From KBS-83 sp051025295 (GTDB lineage: Bacteria; Acidobacteriota; Terriglobia; Terriglobales; Acidobacteriaceae): a stretch of 64,000 nucleotides of DNA. The translations under genes were made by a program, and so were the position numbers. Numbering within the stretch: position 1 is the first letter of the stretch; the number at the start of each line of letters is the position of its first letter. Below are positions 46,244 to 54,994 of this stretch, piece after piece. The stretch is taken from assembly GCA_051025295.1 (NCBI GenBank), contig JBMGJV010000015.1; one strand, 5' to 3'. The notes under the pieces were generated by a model. The model did not search any database. It saw only the letters and a list, made by a program, of their open reading frames with translations, and had not been told where the DNA came from.

Positions 46244-46281
46244 AAGCTCGATGCAAGCAATCGAGCATTGGAGGCACGCGA

Positions 46282-46312
46282 AGGGCCGGCTACATCGCCG
46301 GCCCTCTGCTTT
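46282..46312 (+). terminator. Terminator of the RNase E/G gene
   Basis: AGGGCCGGC / GCCGGCCCT (46282-46290, 46297-46305), a perfect 9-bp stem with loop TACATC, then CTGCTTT. It lies about 40 bases after the stop. Confidence 0.65.
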
Positions 46313-46455
46313 GGGCGGCTCCCCCGGGAGTTTTACCGGGTGGTCACAAATCAGCGACGACCAGAGAAACTTTTGCGCAGGGCTGCGTGTCCTAGCAAGT
46401 AGGGTTAGTGGACGTGTGTGTACCGCCGACCCGTACTCTTTCTCTGAGGCTTGTC

Positions 46456-47274
46456 ATGTCCAGTGTTGGTTCTTCTGCCTGTTCTTGCGCCCGCAGGCGC
46501 TCTTTCGCCCTGCTGGCCTGTGCGTTTGCAGCCTTCGGTACCGTCGCTCACGCGCAGAGTGCTGCGCTGACCTCCTATTCGAGCTCTGCAGAGACGCTCA
46601 ACCTGGTCAGCGACGGTCAGAATAGCGGCGGGTATGGCAATGGTGGCTACCGCCAGAATCCGCAGTACGGCCAGTCGCGCTTGCAACATCTGGCCATCGA
46701 GGCCGGCGCTGGCTTTGATGCGCCCATCGGAAACACGAAAAACTCGCAGACGTTCGGTTACAACGTCAAGCTTGGCGGCGGCTGGAATTTCAGCAAGCAG
46801 GTGGGTCTGCTGCTCGAGTACGAGTTCAACCGGACGGGCATTCCCAACTCTGTGCTGGCCGCGAACCAGGCGCCCGACGGCACGATTCCGAATGGCAACG
46901 TGCACATGTGGGGCATCACGCTCGACCCGATCTTCTATTTCAAGAACAGCGGGTCGTGGGGCGGATACGTAACTGGCGGTGGTGGATTCTATCGCAAGCT
47001 GACCTCGTTCACGGAGCCGATTTACGAGGGCACGATCTGCGACTATTACTACGGCTGCTACCCCGCGTACGGGAGCCAGACGATCAGCCACTTCTCGAGC
47101 AACCAGGGTGGTTTGAATATCGGCGCTGGCTTTACGCACCGACTGGGCGAGGGGAATGCGAAGCTGTACGGCGAGGCGCGCTACCTCTGGATCAACTCTC
47201 CGCGGTCGAGCGGCAACACCGTCGGAACGGGTACCGTGAGCATGATCCCGGTCACGTTCGGGATTCGTTTCTAA
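46456..47274 (+). CDS. Outer-membrane beta-barrel protein of unknown role
   Basis: 272-residue exported barrel. From ATG 46456 (GAGG 7 bases upstream) it has a signal peptide (ALLACAFAAFGTVAHA) and then alternating amphipathic strands (HLAIEAGAGFDAPIG, YNVKLGGGWNFSKQVGLLLEY, GGYVTGGGGFYRKL, GLNIGAGFTHRLG). It ends in a C-terminal Phe in IPVTFGIRF, a typical outer-membrane insertion signal. It resembles OmpA/OprD-like or generic beta-barrels common in acidobacteria. The frame is open from 46408. Confidence 0.8.
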   Translation: MSSVGSSACSCARRRSFALLACAFAAFGTVAHAQSAALTSYSSSAETLNLVSDGQNSGGYGNGGYRQNPQYGQSRLQHLAIEAGAGFDAPIGNTKNSQTFGYNVKLGGGWNFSKQVGLLLEYEFNRTGIPNSVLAANQAPDGTIPNGNVHMWGITLDPIFYFKNSGSWGGYVTGGGGFYRKLTSFTEPIYEGTICDYYYGCYPAYGSQTISHFSSNQGGLNIGAGFTHRLGEGNAKLYGEARYLWINSPRSSGNTVGTGTVSMIPVTFGIRF

Positions 47275-47281
47275 CCGGCGT

Positions 47282-47695
47282 CTACCCTAGACGCGCGAGC
47301 ACGGTGAGGATGCCGGCGCCGAGGGTAGCCACCGCGGGCAGGACGGCCAGCGCAAGGCTGTATGCGGCCGGCGTACTCGCGGTCTTCTCCGAATCCGGGG
47401 CATCCTCCGCAGGCGCGTGCAGTTCGCTCACTGCGAGGAATGAGAGAAGCAGCACGATCAGCGCAAGGATGAGTGAGTGGACGAGCGGACTGACAGGCGC
47501 GAGCCGGGCCACGACCGTGCCGCCAATGCCGCTATAGAGGCAGCTTGCCGCCAGATTGAAGATGCGCGCATCCCGCGAGGGCGGCATGCGCGTCCAGCTG
47601 GGAATGAGCCATCGTGTGAGCAGCGTCGTGACGGCAGTCAGTCCGGCGATCATGGCGAAGCCCGCTGCGACCGCGATCAGCGAACGTATCAGCAT
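47282..47695 (-). CDS. Four-helix membrane protein of unknown function
   Basis: 137 residues with four hydrophobic helices (about 4-28, 51-66, 72-92 and 112-135) and a short charged loop (ELHAPAEDAPDSEK). No domain is recognisable. The start lies 3 bases after the stop of the Xaa-Pro peptidase gene (TGACGCATG), so it is probably translated with it. It converges with the beta-barrel gene. Confidence 0.6.
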   Translation of the reverse strand: MLIRSLIAVAAGFAMIAGLTAVTTLLTRWLIPSWTRMPPSRDARIFNLAASCLYSGIGGTVVARLAPVSPLVHSLILALIVLLLSFLAVSELHAPAEDAPDSEKTASTPAAYSLALAVLPAVATLGAGILTVLARLG

Positions 47696-47698
47696 GCG

Positions 47699-49042
47699 TC
47701 AACGTGCAGTCGCTTTGCCATGCTGCATCAACGCTTCCACCTCTTCGGGAGTGTGCGGCAGCCCGGCGATGTAGTCCTGCAGCTTGCCGTTCTGGTCGAC
47801 GTAGTACGTATCTTCGATGCGCACGCCGATCTTTTCCTCGGGTATGTAGATGCCCGGTTCGATCGTAAAGACCGTTCCCCGATCGAGCACGGCACTGCGA
47901 TCGAAGGGATCGTGCACGTCTATGCCAACAGGGTGACTGAGCCCGTGGATGAAGTACTTATCCAGAGGCTGTCCATGGAGATCCTTGCCATGTGTACGGA
48001 TGTACTGTCGCGCGACGCCGTCCAGTGAGTTCTCCGGGTGCTCCGTATCGTAGAGCTTCGATTTGCCAACCGCGAACGCCTCTGCGGCCGCGCGCTGTGC
48101 GCCGAGGACGATGTTGTAAATCTCGCGCTGCCTGTCCGTGAAATGGCCATTCACGGGCATTGTGCGTGTCACGTCTGAGGCGTACATCGAGTACTCGCCA
48201 GCCGCATCCATCACCACCACATCGCCGCTCTCCATGATCGCGTCATCTGCGGAGTAGTGCAGTACAGTCGAATTTCTGCCGCTGCCGACAATGGATGGAT
48301 AGGACGGGCGTTCGCAACCGTTTGCGAGCAGTGTGCCGGTGATCACCCCCGAGACAGCGCGCTCATTCACGCCGGGGTGAATGGCCTGGATAGCTGCGAT
48401 TTGCGCCTTCACCGAAGCGTCGGCAGCCTTGCGCAGCAGCTCAATCTCTCCTGCATCTTTGATCCAGCGGAGCTTCTTGGTGAGCTCGCGCACGTCCTTC
48501 GCGGCCGGCACCTGATCGGTTCCGAAGCTGCTCGCGACGAAGGCGAGTGCGGACTTCGCCGAATCGCTATCGAGCTGGGTCCAGACGTCTGTACTCATCA
48601 TCTCGTGCATGAGCAATGGCAGCTCGCGCACCTGACGTACCTCGCGAACGCCGGTCTTCGCGACAGCATCCGGAGAGGCAGCATCGAGCTTGGGACCGGT
48701 GTAGAGCTCCTGGCGCAGGTTGCGCTCCGGCAGTAGAAGGATCTCGCGGTAAGCGTGTGCGGGCCTGCTGCCGCGGGCTGGCGCTGCATCCGCGATCAGG
48801 AGCGCCGCGCCGGGCTCATTCCAACCGGTGAGGTAGTAGAAGTCCTCATCCTGGCGATAGTCCTGGTACTCCATCGCCGGCTCATAGTTGCCGAAGAGGA
48901 TGGCGACGCCGCCGTGGAGTTCATACGCGAGGGCAGCTCGGCGGCCCTGATAGACGCTTTCAGGCTGGCGTTCGAGTGCGGAAAGCGAGGGTGCGGCAAT
49001 TGTAAGTAACAGGGCGAGAGCTGCAGAGAGGGCGGCGCGCAT
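47699..49042 (-). CDS. Exported Xaa-Pro aminopeptidase (PepP-like, M24)
   Basis: 447-residue metallopeptidase that removes an N-terminal residue preceding proline. An N-terminal signal peptide (AALSAALALLLTIAAPSLS) implies export to the periplasm, unusual for classical PepP but seen in acidobacteria and Bacteroidota. The AMP_N domain is at about 28-150, then the pita-bread M24 fold with five metal ligands: VVMDAAGEY, ASDVTRT, GLSHPVG, TIEPGIY and VRIEDTY. The downstream membrane protein is coupled to it. Confidence 0.9.
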   Translation of the reverse strand: MRAALSAALALLLTIAAPSLSALERQPESVYQGRRAALAYELHGGVAILFGNYEPAMEYQDYRQDEDFYYLTGWNEPGAALLIADAAPARGSRPAHAYREILLLPERNLRQELYTGPKLDAASPDAVAKTGVREVRQVRELPLLMHEMMSTDVWTQLDSDSAKSALAFVASSFGTDQVPAAKDVRELTKKLRWIKDAGEIELLRKAADASVKAQIAAIQAIHPGVNERAVSGVITGTLLANGCERPSYPSIVGSGRNSTVLHYSADDAIMESGDVVVMDAAGEYSMYASDVTRTMPVNGHFTDRQREIYNIVLGAQRAAAEAFAVGKSKLYDTEHPENSLDGVARQYIRTHGKDLHGQPLDKYFIHGLSHPVGIDVHDPFDRSAVLDRGTVFTIEPGIYIPEEKIGVRIEDTYYVDQNGKLQDYIAGLPHTPEEVEALMQHGKATAR

Positions 49043-49111
49043 GCGCCCCAGTGTAGAGCATGGCAGACTGGCAGCCGCGCGCCACCACAGCCAGTCTGCC
49101 GAGGATCAAGA

Positions 49112-49369
49112 TCAGGCTCGTCGTCCGCTGATTAGCCGCAGGATCCAGGTGAGCAGCACTGCACCGATGACCGCCACAACGATGGTGTAGATCAAGCCAC
49201 CGCTGCCCGTGTGTCCGAGTGCCTGCATAATGAAGCCGCCGACTACTGCGCCGATGATGCCGACGATGATGTCGCCGAGCGCGCCGTAGCCGCTGCCGCG
49301 CATTAACTTACCGGTGAGAAAACCGGCGATCAGTCCTACGAGAATCCACCAGATGAATCCGTGTGCCAT
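49112..49369 (-). CDS. GlsB/YeaQ/YmgE family stress-associated membrane protein
   Basis: 85-residue inner-membrane protein with three helices. The family signature is GLIAGFLTGKLMRGSGYGALGD, followed by IIVGIIGAVVGGF and the end LTWILRLI. Members are linked to stress or biofilm phenotypes, but a molecular role is unknown. I start it at ATG 49369, just after a GGGGGAG run; the frame is open to 49414. Confidence 0.85.
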   Translation of the reverse strand: MAHGFIWWILVGLIAGFLTGKLMRGSGYGALGDIIVGIIGAVVGGFIMQALGHTGSGGLIYTIVVAVIGAVLLTWILRLISGRRA

Positions 49370-49480
49370 AACTCCCCCAACCTTTCGCTCGTAAATCAGG
49401 CGGCCGGGAGGCAATGAATTGCCTTGGCCCTGCCTGTGAGTACGTCCGATCAGATGGGTCGACGAGCGGGCCGCGTTGTC

Positions 49481-51136
49481 TCAGATCCCGACAGGGAAGG
49501 GCTTCGGCGAAGACTCATCCAGATTCGCCCCAGTTCGCCAGCGATCGAACCGGCCTTGCAACAGCGAAAGCAACCCGGTGTACCAGTAGCCGACGACAAA
49601 GAGTAACAGGAAGGGGATCGTGAAGTAGTTCTCGTTGCTGATCGCGTACGCGATGGTCAATGCGAAATAGCAGCCGATGAGCAACTCGATCCAGGGCACG
49701 ATACCGAGGCGCTTGCGGTACTTCGCGGCTTGCGAGCGTTCACCCTTCTTCTCCACACGATATTTCGGCGTGCGCTTGAATGAGCTCTGGATGCCGAACA
49801 GAGCCTCAAGCACTGCCCGCGTGTTGGTGACAGTCAGGCCGATGCCGAGCGCCATGAGGAACGGCAGATAAATCAGGGTCTTCGGCCAGCTACGAGGAAA
49901 AAGCTCTTTCTGCGAGACGAGATAGAAGGAAGAGATGGAAAATGTCGATGCCATAAATAGCGGAACGTCGATCAGCAGCATCTGGAACCAACCCTGATAG
50001 AAGCGAATGACCATTGCCGGCATTAGCAACAGCGAGAGGATCACCATCAACGGATAGCTGATGTTCGCCGTCAGGTGATAGATGGCCTCGATTTTTGTGT
50101 GGAGTGGAGCGTCTGTTTTGAGGATGCGGGGCAGGATTTTCTTTGAGGTCTGGATGAGTCCCTTGGCCCAGCGGGCCTGCTGCGTCTTGAACGCTGTCAT
50201 CTCGATCGGCACTTCGGCGGGACAGACGACATCCTGCAAATAGCGGAACTGCCAACCCTTCATCTGTGCGCGATAACTCAGGTCCGTGTCTTCCGTGAGT
50301 GTGTCGTGCTGCCATCCGCCTGCCTCGTCGATGGCGGAGCGCCGCCACATGCCAGCAGTGCCGTTGAAGTTGAAGTACACGCCAGCGCGCGAACGGCCGC
50401 CGTGCTCGAGCACGAAGTGACCGTCCAGCAGAATCGCTTCGACCTGCGTGAGGAAGCTGTAGTCACGATTGAGATGGGTCCACCGCGTCTGCACCATGCC
50501 GATATGCGGCTCAGCGAAGTGATGCACCACCTGCTGCAGCCACTCGGGTGGGGGCACGAAGTCGGCATCGAAGATGGCGACCAGATCGCCCTTTGCCCGC
50601 ATCAGGCCGGCGTCGAGCGCGCCTGCCTTGTAGCCGTATCGGTCTGTGCGATGCAGATACACGATGTCGTGGCCCAGTGCGCGATAACGATCCACAAGCT
50701 CGCTGGCGACCTGTTGTGTCTCGTCGGTCGAGTCATCGAGCACCTGGATGTGCAGCCGGTCCGCCGGATAATCAAGCCGGCAACAGGCCTCGATCAGGCG
50801 GTCGATCACGTACTGCTCATTGAAGATTGGCAGTTGCACGGTGACTTGCGGCAGCTCGGCAAAGTGCTGCCGCGGCTCTCGAACAGCATTTTTGCGGTGC
50901 TTGTAATAGAGATAGACGAGCTGGTACCGATGCAGGCCATAAAACGCCAGCACGATCATGACTACGAAGTAGGGAATCAGGAGCGTCGTGTCGAACAGGT
51001 TCCAGCGGTAGAGATAGCGGAACGGATTGTTGACTGGATCATTGCTGTAATGCGTGCGGAGATAGTGGCTCAGGCCTCTTTGGGAGAGGAGCCAGAGTCC
51101 GATGTGGGCGGCAGCATACTCAAGGAGGTTGTGCAT
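49481..51136 (-). CDS. Processive GT2 glycosyltransferase (CslA/glucomannan-synthase-like)
   Basis: Inner-membrane family 2 glycosyltransferase of about 551 residues. An N-terminal membrane segment (LIPYFVVMIVLAFYGL) is followed by the catalytic domain with the D,D,D,QxxRW pattern: LDDSTDET, FDADFVP, TEDTDLS and QQARW. C-terminal membrane helices follow (YPLMVILSLLLMPAMVI, IPFLLLFVVGYWYTGLLSLL). The order and PIFNEQYV motif are those of processive synthases of beta-mannan, glucomannan or similar polysaccharide; the sugar is not decided by sequence. There is no clear ribosome-binding site; ATG 51136 or GTG 51163 could be the start. Confidence 0.85.
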   Translation of the reverse strand: MHNLLEYAAAHIGLWLLSQRGLSHYLRTHYSNDPVNNPFRYLYRWNLFDTTLLIPYFVVMIVLAFYGLHRYQLVYLYYKHRKNAVREPRQHFAELPQVTVQLPIFNEQYVIDRLIEACCRLDYPADRLHIQVLDDSTDETQQVASELVDRYRALGHDIVYLHRTDRYGYKAGALDAGLMRAKGDLVAIFDADFVPPPEWLQQVVHHFAEPHIGMVQTRWTHLNRDYSFLTQVEAILLDGHFVLEHGGRSRAGVYFNFNGTAGMWRRSAIDEAGGWQHDTLTEDTDLSYRAQMKGWQFRYLQDVVCPAEVPIEMTAFKTQQARWAKGLIQTSKKILPRILKTDAPLHTKIEAIYHLTANISYPLMVILSLLLMPAMVIRFYQGWFQMLLIDVPLFMASTFSISSFYLVSQKELFPRSWPKTLIYLPFLMALGIGLTVTNTRAVLEALFGIQSSFKRTPKYRVEKKGERSQAAKYRKRLGIVPWIELLIGCYFALTIAYAISNENYFTIPFLLLFVVGYWYTGLLSLLQGRFDRWRTGANLDESSPKPFPVGI

Positions 51137-51189
51137 CCGGTCGTCGGAGCCACGCGGGCCCACGCCGATTGTACGTGGTTGCTGCGTCG

Positions 51190-52065
51190 CTAGTGCAGCA
51201 AACTCGCGCGGAAGAGGGGATCGCGCTCCACTGGCCGGTAGCCTGCGTCGCGAATGATGCGCCGCAGTTCAGATTCGCCGCCGTGGTGAGAAGGCTCCGC
51301 GCTACCCGCCTGCGTCCAGGGAACGCTGCCTGCATCGTCTGCGCCGAAGCGCAATGCCAACTCGAGTACCTTCGGTCCCTGCACGCTCCACGAGGCCTGC
51401 AGGTGGGGCACGTCATCGAGCAGAAATCGCGCGACGGCGAGCGTCTTCAGGTAGTCGGCGGCAGTCGCCTCGTCTTCGCGTCTCGCATCCGGGCCGCTGG
51501 GGTGGTCCACCTTCAACTCGAGGGCATCTACCGGATCGGCGGAGAGTGCGCGCAGCGCGAGCAGCCCGTCGACACGCTGCTCCAAAGGCTCCCCACTTTT
51601 TATGCTGATGGAGGCGCGGATCGTCAGATCGAGAGAGCGCGCGGACTCGAGTGCATGACCCAGTGCGGAGTCATGCCGCGCGTCGGCTGTATCGAACGAG
51701 AGCAGGACCGAGTGCACACCCGCGCGGCGGTATGCGGCAAGCTCGCTCACACGTTGGCTGTCGTGAGCCGCGATGGGCAGGTCGGAGAAGATGATCGCGG
51801 CACGAGACGCGTCGCCGGCCAGTGTATTTTCAAGCAGCGACAAGCTTAGTGTGTCGGCTTCTGCCACTGCCGACAGGCAGACATGCGTGCCGCCGTGCAG
51901 GGTAGCACTGCGGAGAGCGTTCTGCAGGCTCAGCCCGGAAGGTGCGGAGAGCACGTAGGTCACCGCGTCATCAGGGTGGAGCCGCTGTCGCACCCGATCG
52001 GCCTGCATCCCCAACTCCAACAGATCGCCATCCCGGAGAAGGCTCAGTGCTTCGTCACGCTTCAT
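51190..52065 (-). CDS. MqnC/CofH-like protein lacking the radical-SAM cysteines
   Basis: 291-residue homologue of cyclic dehypoxanthine futalosine synthase (MqnC). The N-terminus (DEALSLLRDGDLLELGMQAD) and the C-terminal block (RFLLDDVPHLQASWSVQGPK, LALRFGADDAGS, RRIIRDAGYRPVERD) match MqnC closely. The segment after VTYV, where MqnC has NYTN and CxxxCxxC for the 4Fe-4S cluster, is replaced by APSGLSLQNALR; the whole protein has only one Cys (residue 63). It therefore cannot act as a normal radical-SAM enzyme and is about 80 residues shorter. A structural partner, a sensor or a neofunctionalised paralogue are options. It lies upstream of the GT2 gene on the same strand. Confidence 0.72.
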   Translation of the reverse strand: MKRDEALSLLRDGDLLELGMQADRVRQRLHPDDAVTYVLSAPSGLSLQNALRSATLHGGTHVCLSAVAEADTLSLSLLENTLAGDASRAAIIFSDLPIAAHDSQRVSELAAYRRAGVHSVLLSFDTADARHDSALGHALESARSLDLTIRASISIKSGEPLEQRVDGLLALRALSADPVDALELKVDHPSGPDARREDEATAADYLKTLAVARFLLDDVPHLQASWSVQGPKVLELALRFGADDAGSVPWTQAGSAEPSHHGGESELRRIIRDAGYRPVERDPLFRASLLH

Positions 52066-52168
52066 GCTTCATATCGTAACAACGTGGCTCGACGTAGAGG
52101 CGGGTGTGGCAGATCGTGCTTTGTCGATTCACGCCGGTGGGTTACGGTGGGACGAAAGAGGATTCGAC

Positions 52169-53380
52169 ATGAAGCTCCTTCATCTGCTGCGAAGTGCGAT
52201 GCGCGTGGCCCGCGAGAGTGGCCTACCGTACCGAGGTTGGCTTGCCATCGCGCTGTGTGTGTCGGCCCCCGTCCTGAGGGCTGCAGATGCGAAGACGGGA
52301 ACCGATGTACTCACTTTCATCAATGGCGATCACCTGACGGGCACGCTGGTGAGCGAGGGCGACGGTACTGTCGTCTTTCACAGCGATATGTCGGGTGACG
52401 TGAAGATCAGCCTGGACAAGGTTCAGTCGCTGCGCACGACCGGCAGCTTCGCTGTAATCCGCTCGGGAGAGGTGCTCAGAATCGGCAAGCCTGCGCCGCA
52501 GATTCCGATCGGTCCGCTCGCCGTCTCGCCAGACATGGTTAATGTCTCCAGCTCATCGGGTGAGAAAACCATTCCGATGAAAGAAGCGGCTTACTTCGTG
52601 CCGGCGGATCAGTTCTCGTCCGCCATCGCGCGTGAACCCGGTCTGCTGCACGGCTGGACGGGTCCGCTCACACTGGGCGCGACTCTGGTGGAAGCCACGC
52701 AGACGAGCGAGACGTTCACGGGAGCCATCGCGCTGGTCCGCACCGTTCCGACGGTGGACTGGCTGCGACTGCGCGACAAGACACTGTTCGATGCAAGCGC
52801 AGCCTACGGACTTACACGCGAGCCGTTCATCCCGGGCGTGCAGAGCGCGTCGAGTGCGAAGACCAGCATCCTGCACGGCGATCTGGAACGGGATCAGTAC
52901 GTCACGTCGCGGTTGTACTACCTGTTTGACGCGAGCGCGGATCACAACATCGGCTCCGGCCTGCAACTGCAGCAGGATTACGGTGCCGGTGTGGGCGCAA
53001 CGCTGGTTAAGACCAAGCAGCGTCTGTTTGACGTCAAGGGCGACATTCACTACGAGAAGCAAGATTTCTACGCATCGACTGCCTTTCCGCGCGGGCGCAC
53101 ACTCAACCTGGTTGGCGCGACGATCGCTGAGTCATTGCTGCAGAAGCTGCCACGGAGCCTCGTGTTCACGGAGAGCGGGCAGATTCAGCCAGCGTTCAAC
53201 ACGCCCGCGAACAGTCCATCTGCGTACACCGCACAGGTGCTGGCAGCGCTCCTGTTTCCCGTCTACAAGAACCTGGGGTTCTCGCTCGGAACGCAGGACA
53301 ACTTCATCAACAATCCACCGGCGGGTTACAAGAAAAACACGTTCCAGTTCACCGCCGGTGTGACGTATTCGCTGAAGTGA
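52169..53380 (+). CDS. DUF481 outer-membrane protein (YdiY-like)
   Basis: 403-residue exported protein from ATG 52169 (AGAGGA 6 bases upstream). A signal peptide (LAIALCVSAPVLRAA) is followed by a small N-terminal domain, VLTFINGDHLTGTLVSEGDG, then VVFHSDMSGDVKISLDKVQS, a common leader of DUF481 proteins. A repetitive beta-barrel follows from about residue 165 (GWTGPLTLGATLVEATQTSE) to the end, FQFTAGVTYSLK. DUF481 barrels appear in salt-induced outer-membrane proteins; the role here is unknown. It is divergent from the MqnC-like gene. Confidence 0.82.
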   Translation: MKLLHLLRSAMRVARESGLPYRGWLAIALCVSAPVLRAADAKTGTDVLTFINGDHLTGTLVSEGDGTVVFHSDMSGDVKISLDKVQSLRTTGSFAVIRSGEVLRIGKPAPQIPIGPLAVSPDMVNVSSSSGEKTIPMKEAAYFVPADQFSSAIAREPGLLHGWTGPLTLGATLVEATQTSETFTGAIALVRTVPTVDWLRLRDKTLFDASAAYGLTREPFIPGVQSASSAKTSILHGDLERDQYVTSRLYYLFDASADHNIGSGLQLQQDYGAGVGATLVKTKQRLFDVKGDIHYEKQDFYASTAFPRGRTLNLVGATIAESLLQKLPRSLVFTESGQIQPAFNTPANSPSAYTAQVLAALLFPVYKNLGFSLGTQDNFINNPPAGYKKNTFQFTAGVTYSLK

Positions 53381-53388
53381 GCCGTGGC

Positions 53389-53922
53389 TTACGGAGCGGG
53401 CGTGGCGCCCGGCTTGACAGTCTGGATCACCTCGGCGGGCAGCGGCTTGTCTGCAGAGGCCATCAGGATCGAGACCTGCCACATCTGCGTATCGTTGAGC
53501 AGCGTCTGATAGGCAGGCATGCCGCTCAGGCGAATGCCGTTCTTCACCTTCCAATAAGTTTCGCCGACGGGATCATCGCTGACGCCGACGACGCCGCGGC
53601 CGTGTGGCGCCCAGAGTTGCGGCGCACGCGGGAAGATCTGCTTGGCAAACGGCGACGCCTGGCCGTAGTAGCCATGGCAGCCGGAGCAGTTGTCGCGATA
53701 GATTTGGGCGCCGATCAGCAGATTGGTGGGGCTGGGCTCAATCGGTGCGGTCTTCGGCGCTTCGCGCTGGATGCGTGCATCGAGGGCGTGGTGCGCAATC
53801 GAGCGCTCCAACGGGAACGGCTCGTCGGTCACAGCGACCGGGACTGGCCCGTAGTTCAGATACGCATAGATAGCCACCGGCGCAAGCACCACACCGATGA
53901 TCAGCCCAAGAAGAAAGCGCAT
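53389..53922 (-). CDS. Membrane-anchored c-type cytochrome
   Basis: 177-residue electron carrier. An uncleaved signal-anchor (FLLGLIIGVVLAPVAIYAYL, residues 3-22) puts the haem domain in the periplasm. One haem-binding CSGCH is at residues 79-83, and a candidate axial Met lies in RLSGMPAYQ. The start ATG 53922 has GGGAGG 7 bases upstream; the longer frame to 54063 overlaps the next gene. It looks like a small mono-haem class I cytochrome; the redox partner is unknown. It converges with the DUF481 gene (8-base gap). Confidence 0.87.
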   Translation of the reverse strand: MRFLLGLIIGVVLAPVAIYAYLNYGPVPVAVTDEPFPLERSIAHHALDARIQREAPKTAPIEPSPTNLLIGAQIYRDNCSGCHGYYGQASPFAKQIFPRAPQLWAPHGRGVVGVSDDPVGETYWKVKNGIRLSGMPAYQTLLNDTQMWQVSILMASADKPLPAEVIQTVKPGATPAP

Positions 53923-54068
53923 GCAGATCCTCCCAAAGACAGTTGAAAGCAATTCGCTAAAACAGATGCCAGGAGCAGCGCCGGAGAGGGGTCCGAAGCG
54001 CAGGGATGTTTTAATACAGTGAGCACCCGTTGCCAGTTTGCAGCAGAGTAGTGGAGGCACCACCGTAC

Positions 54069-54914
54069 ATGCAATGCAGTAGCCGTGCCGGATACCTTGC
54101 GTATTCGCTTCTCATCTTGACCCTTTGCGCCGGCTTCTCGCTTGCGGCGCAGACCCCCGGCGGCGCCGCGGACACCGCGAATCCGCCCGCGCAGCAGGCA
54201 CCGGATGCCACGCCGCAGACGCAGAGCCCTGCGCCTGCCGCGAGTTCTTCGCAGGCACAGCCAAATTATCCGAACGAGCAGGAGCGGGCCCGGCTTGCGC
54301 GTGAGGCGCAGGACCGTGTACGGGCGCGACGCGCGGCGCGCACCCAGGCTGTCATCAACGACACCTACAGTCACAAGTACGACATCTACTTCGGATACGC
54401 CTATCTGCGCTTCCGCCCCGGCCACTCTCTGCAGCACACGACGGAGTACGGGTGGGATGCTGGCGTCACGCGCTACTTGAACTCCAAGCTCGGCATCACG
54501 GTCGATCTGCGTGGCTACTACTCGAACGCGTTCACGGGCCACGTGCGTCCCCAGCTTCCTACGGGCGGCACTTACCAGGGCGGCTTCAAACCCTTCATCA
54601 GCAACTACTCCGTGATGGCAGGACCCCAATACTACCTGCGCAAGCGCAAGAACTACGCAGTGAGCGCAAATGTGCTCGCCGGTGTGACGCGCAACCTCTT
54701 CTATACCAACTCGGCTGGACTGACGGGTGTCTATGTCGGGCTCTACCCTAACCAGACGCGGCTTGATGTTTCCGCTAACCTGCCAGTGGACATCAACCTG
54801 GGACCCGGGCTGGCCGTGCGGATCGCGCCGAGCTACAACCTGACGACCTTCGGCGGCGATCAGCAGCACAACGTCGGCTTCACAGCGGGTCTGAGTTACC
54901 GTTTCGGCCACTAG
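54069..54914 (+). CDS. Outer-membrane beta-barrel protein with basic linker
   Basis: 281-residue exported barrel. A signal peptide (ILTLCAGFSLAAQ) leads to a P/Q/A-rich linker (to residue about 75) and an Arg-rich helix (ARREAQDRVRARRAARTQ type, near 83-105). An eight-strand-like barrel follows (DIYFGYAYLRFRPGH, YGWDAGVTRYLNSKLGI, PQYYLRKRKNYAVSANVLAG, VGFTAGLSYRFGH), ending near an aromatic residue. Annotation beyond outer-membrane beta-barrel is not supported. It is divergent from the cytochrome gene and ends in a good terminator. Confidence 0.78.
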   Translation: MQCSSRAGYLAYSLLILTLCAGFSLAAQTPGGAADTANPPAQQAPDATPQTQSPAPAASSSQAQPNYPNEQERARLAREAQDRVRARRAARTQAVINDTYSHKYDIYFGYAYLRFRPGHSLQHTTEYGWDAGVTRYLNSKLGITVDLRGYYSNAFTGHVRPQLPTGGTYQGGFKPFISNYSVMAGPQYYLRKRKNYAVSANVLAGVTRNLFYTNSAGLTGVYVGLYPNQTRLDVSANLPVDINLGPGLAVRIAPSYNLTTFGGDQQHNVGFTAGLSYRFGH

Positions 54915-54939
54915 CTCACTTCCTGATGTGCAAACAGAC

Positions 54940-54972
54940 GCGGGCCGCAACCCTGGAGTTGCGGCCCGCTTT
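54940..54972 (+). terminator. Rho-independent terminator
   Basis: A perfect 12-bp stem GCGGGCCGCAAC / GTTGCGGCCCGC (54940-54951, 54958-54969) with loop CCTGGA, followed by TTTCTT. It sits between the barrel gene and the convergent aspA. Confidence 0.75.
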
Positions 54973-54994
54973 CTTGCTGTGGCTTCGTGGTGCG

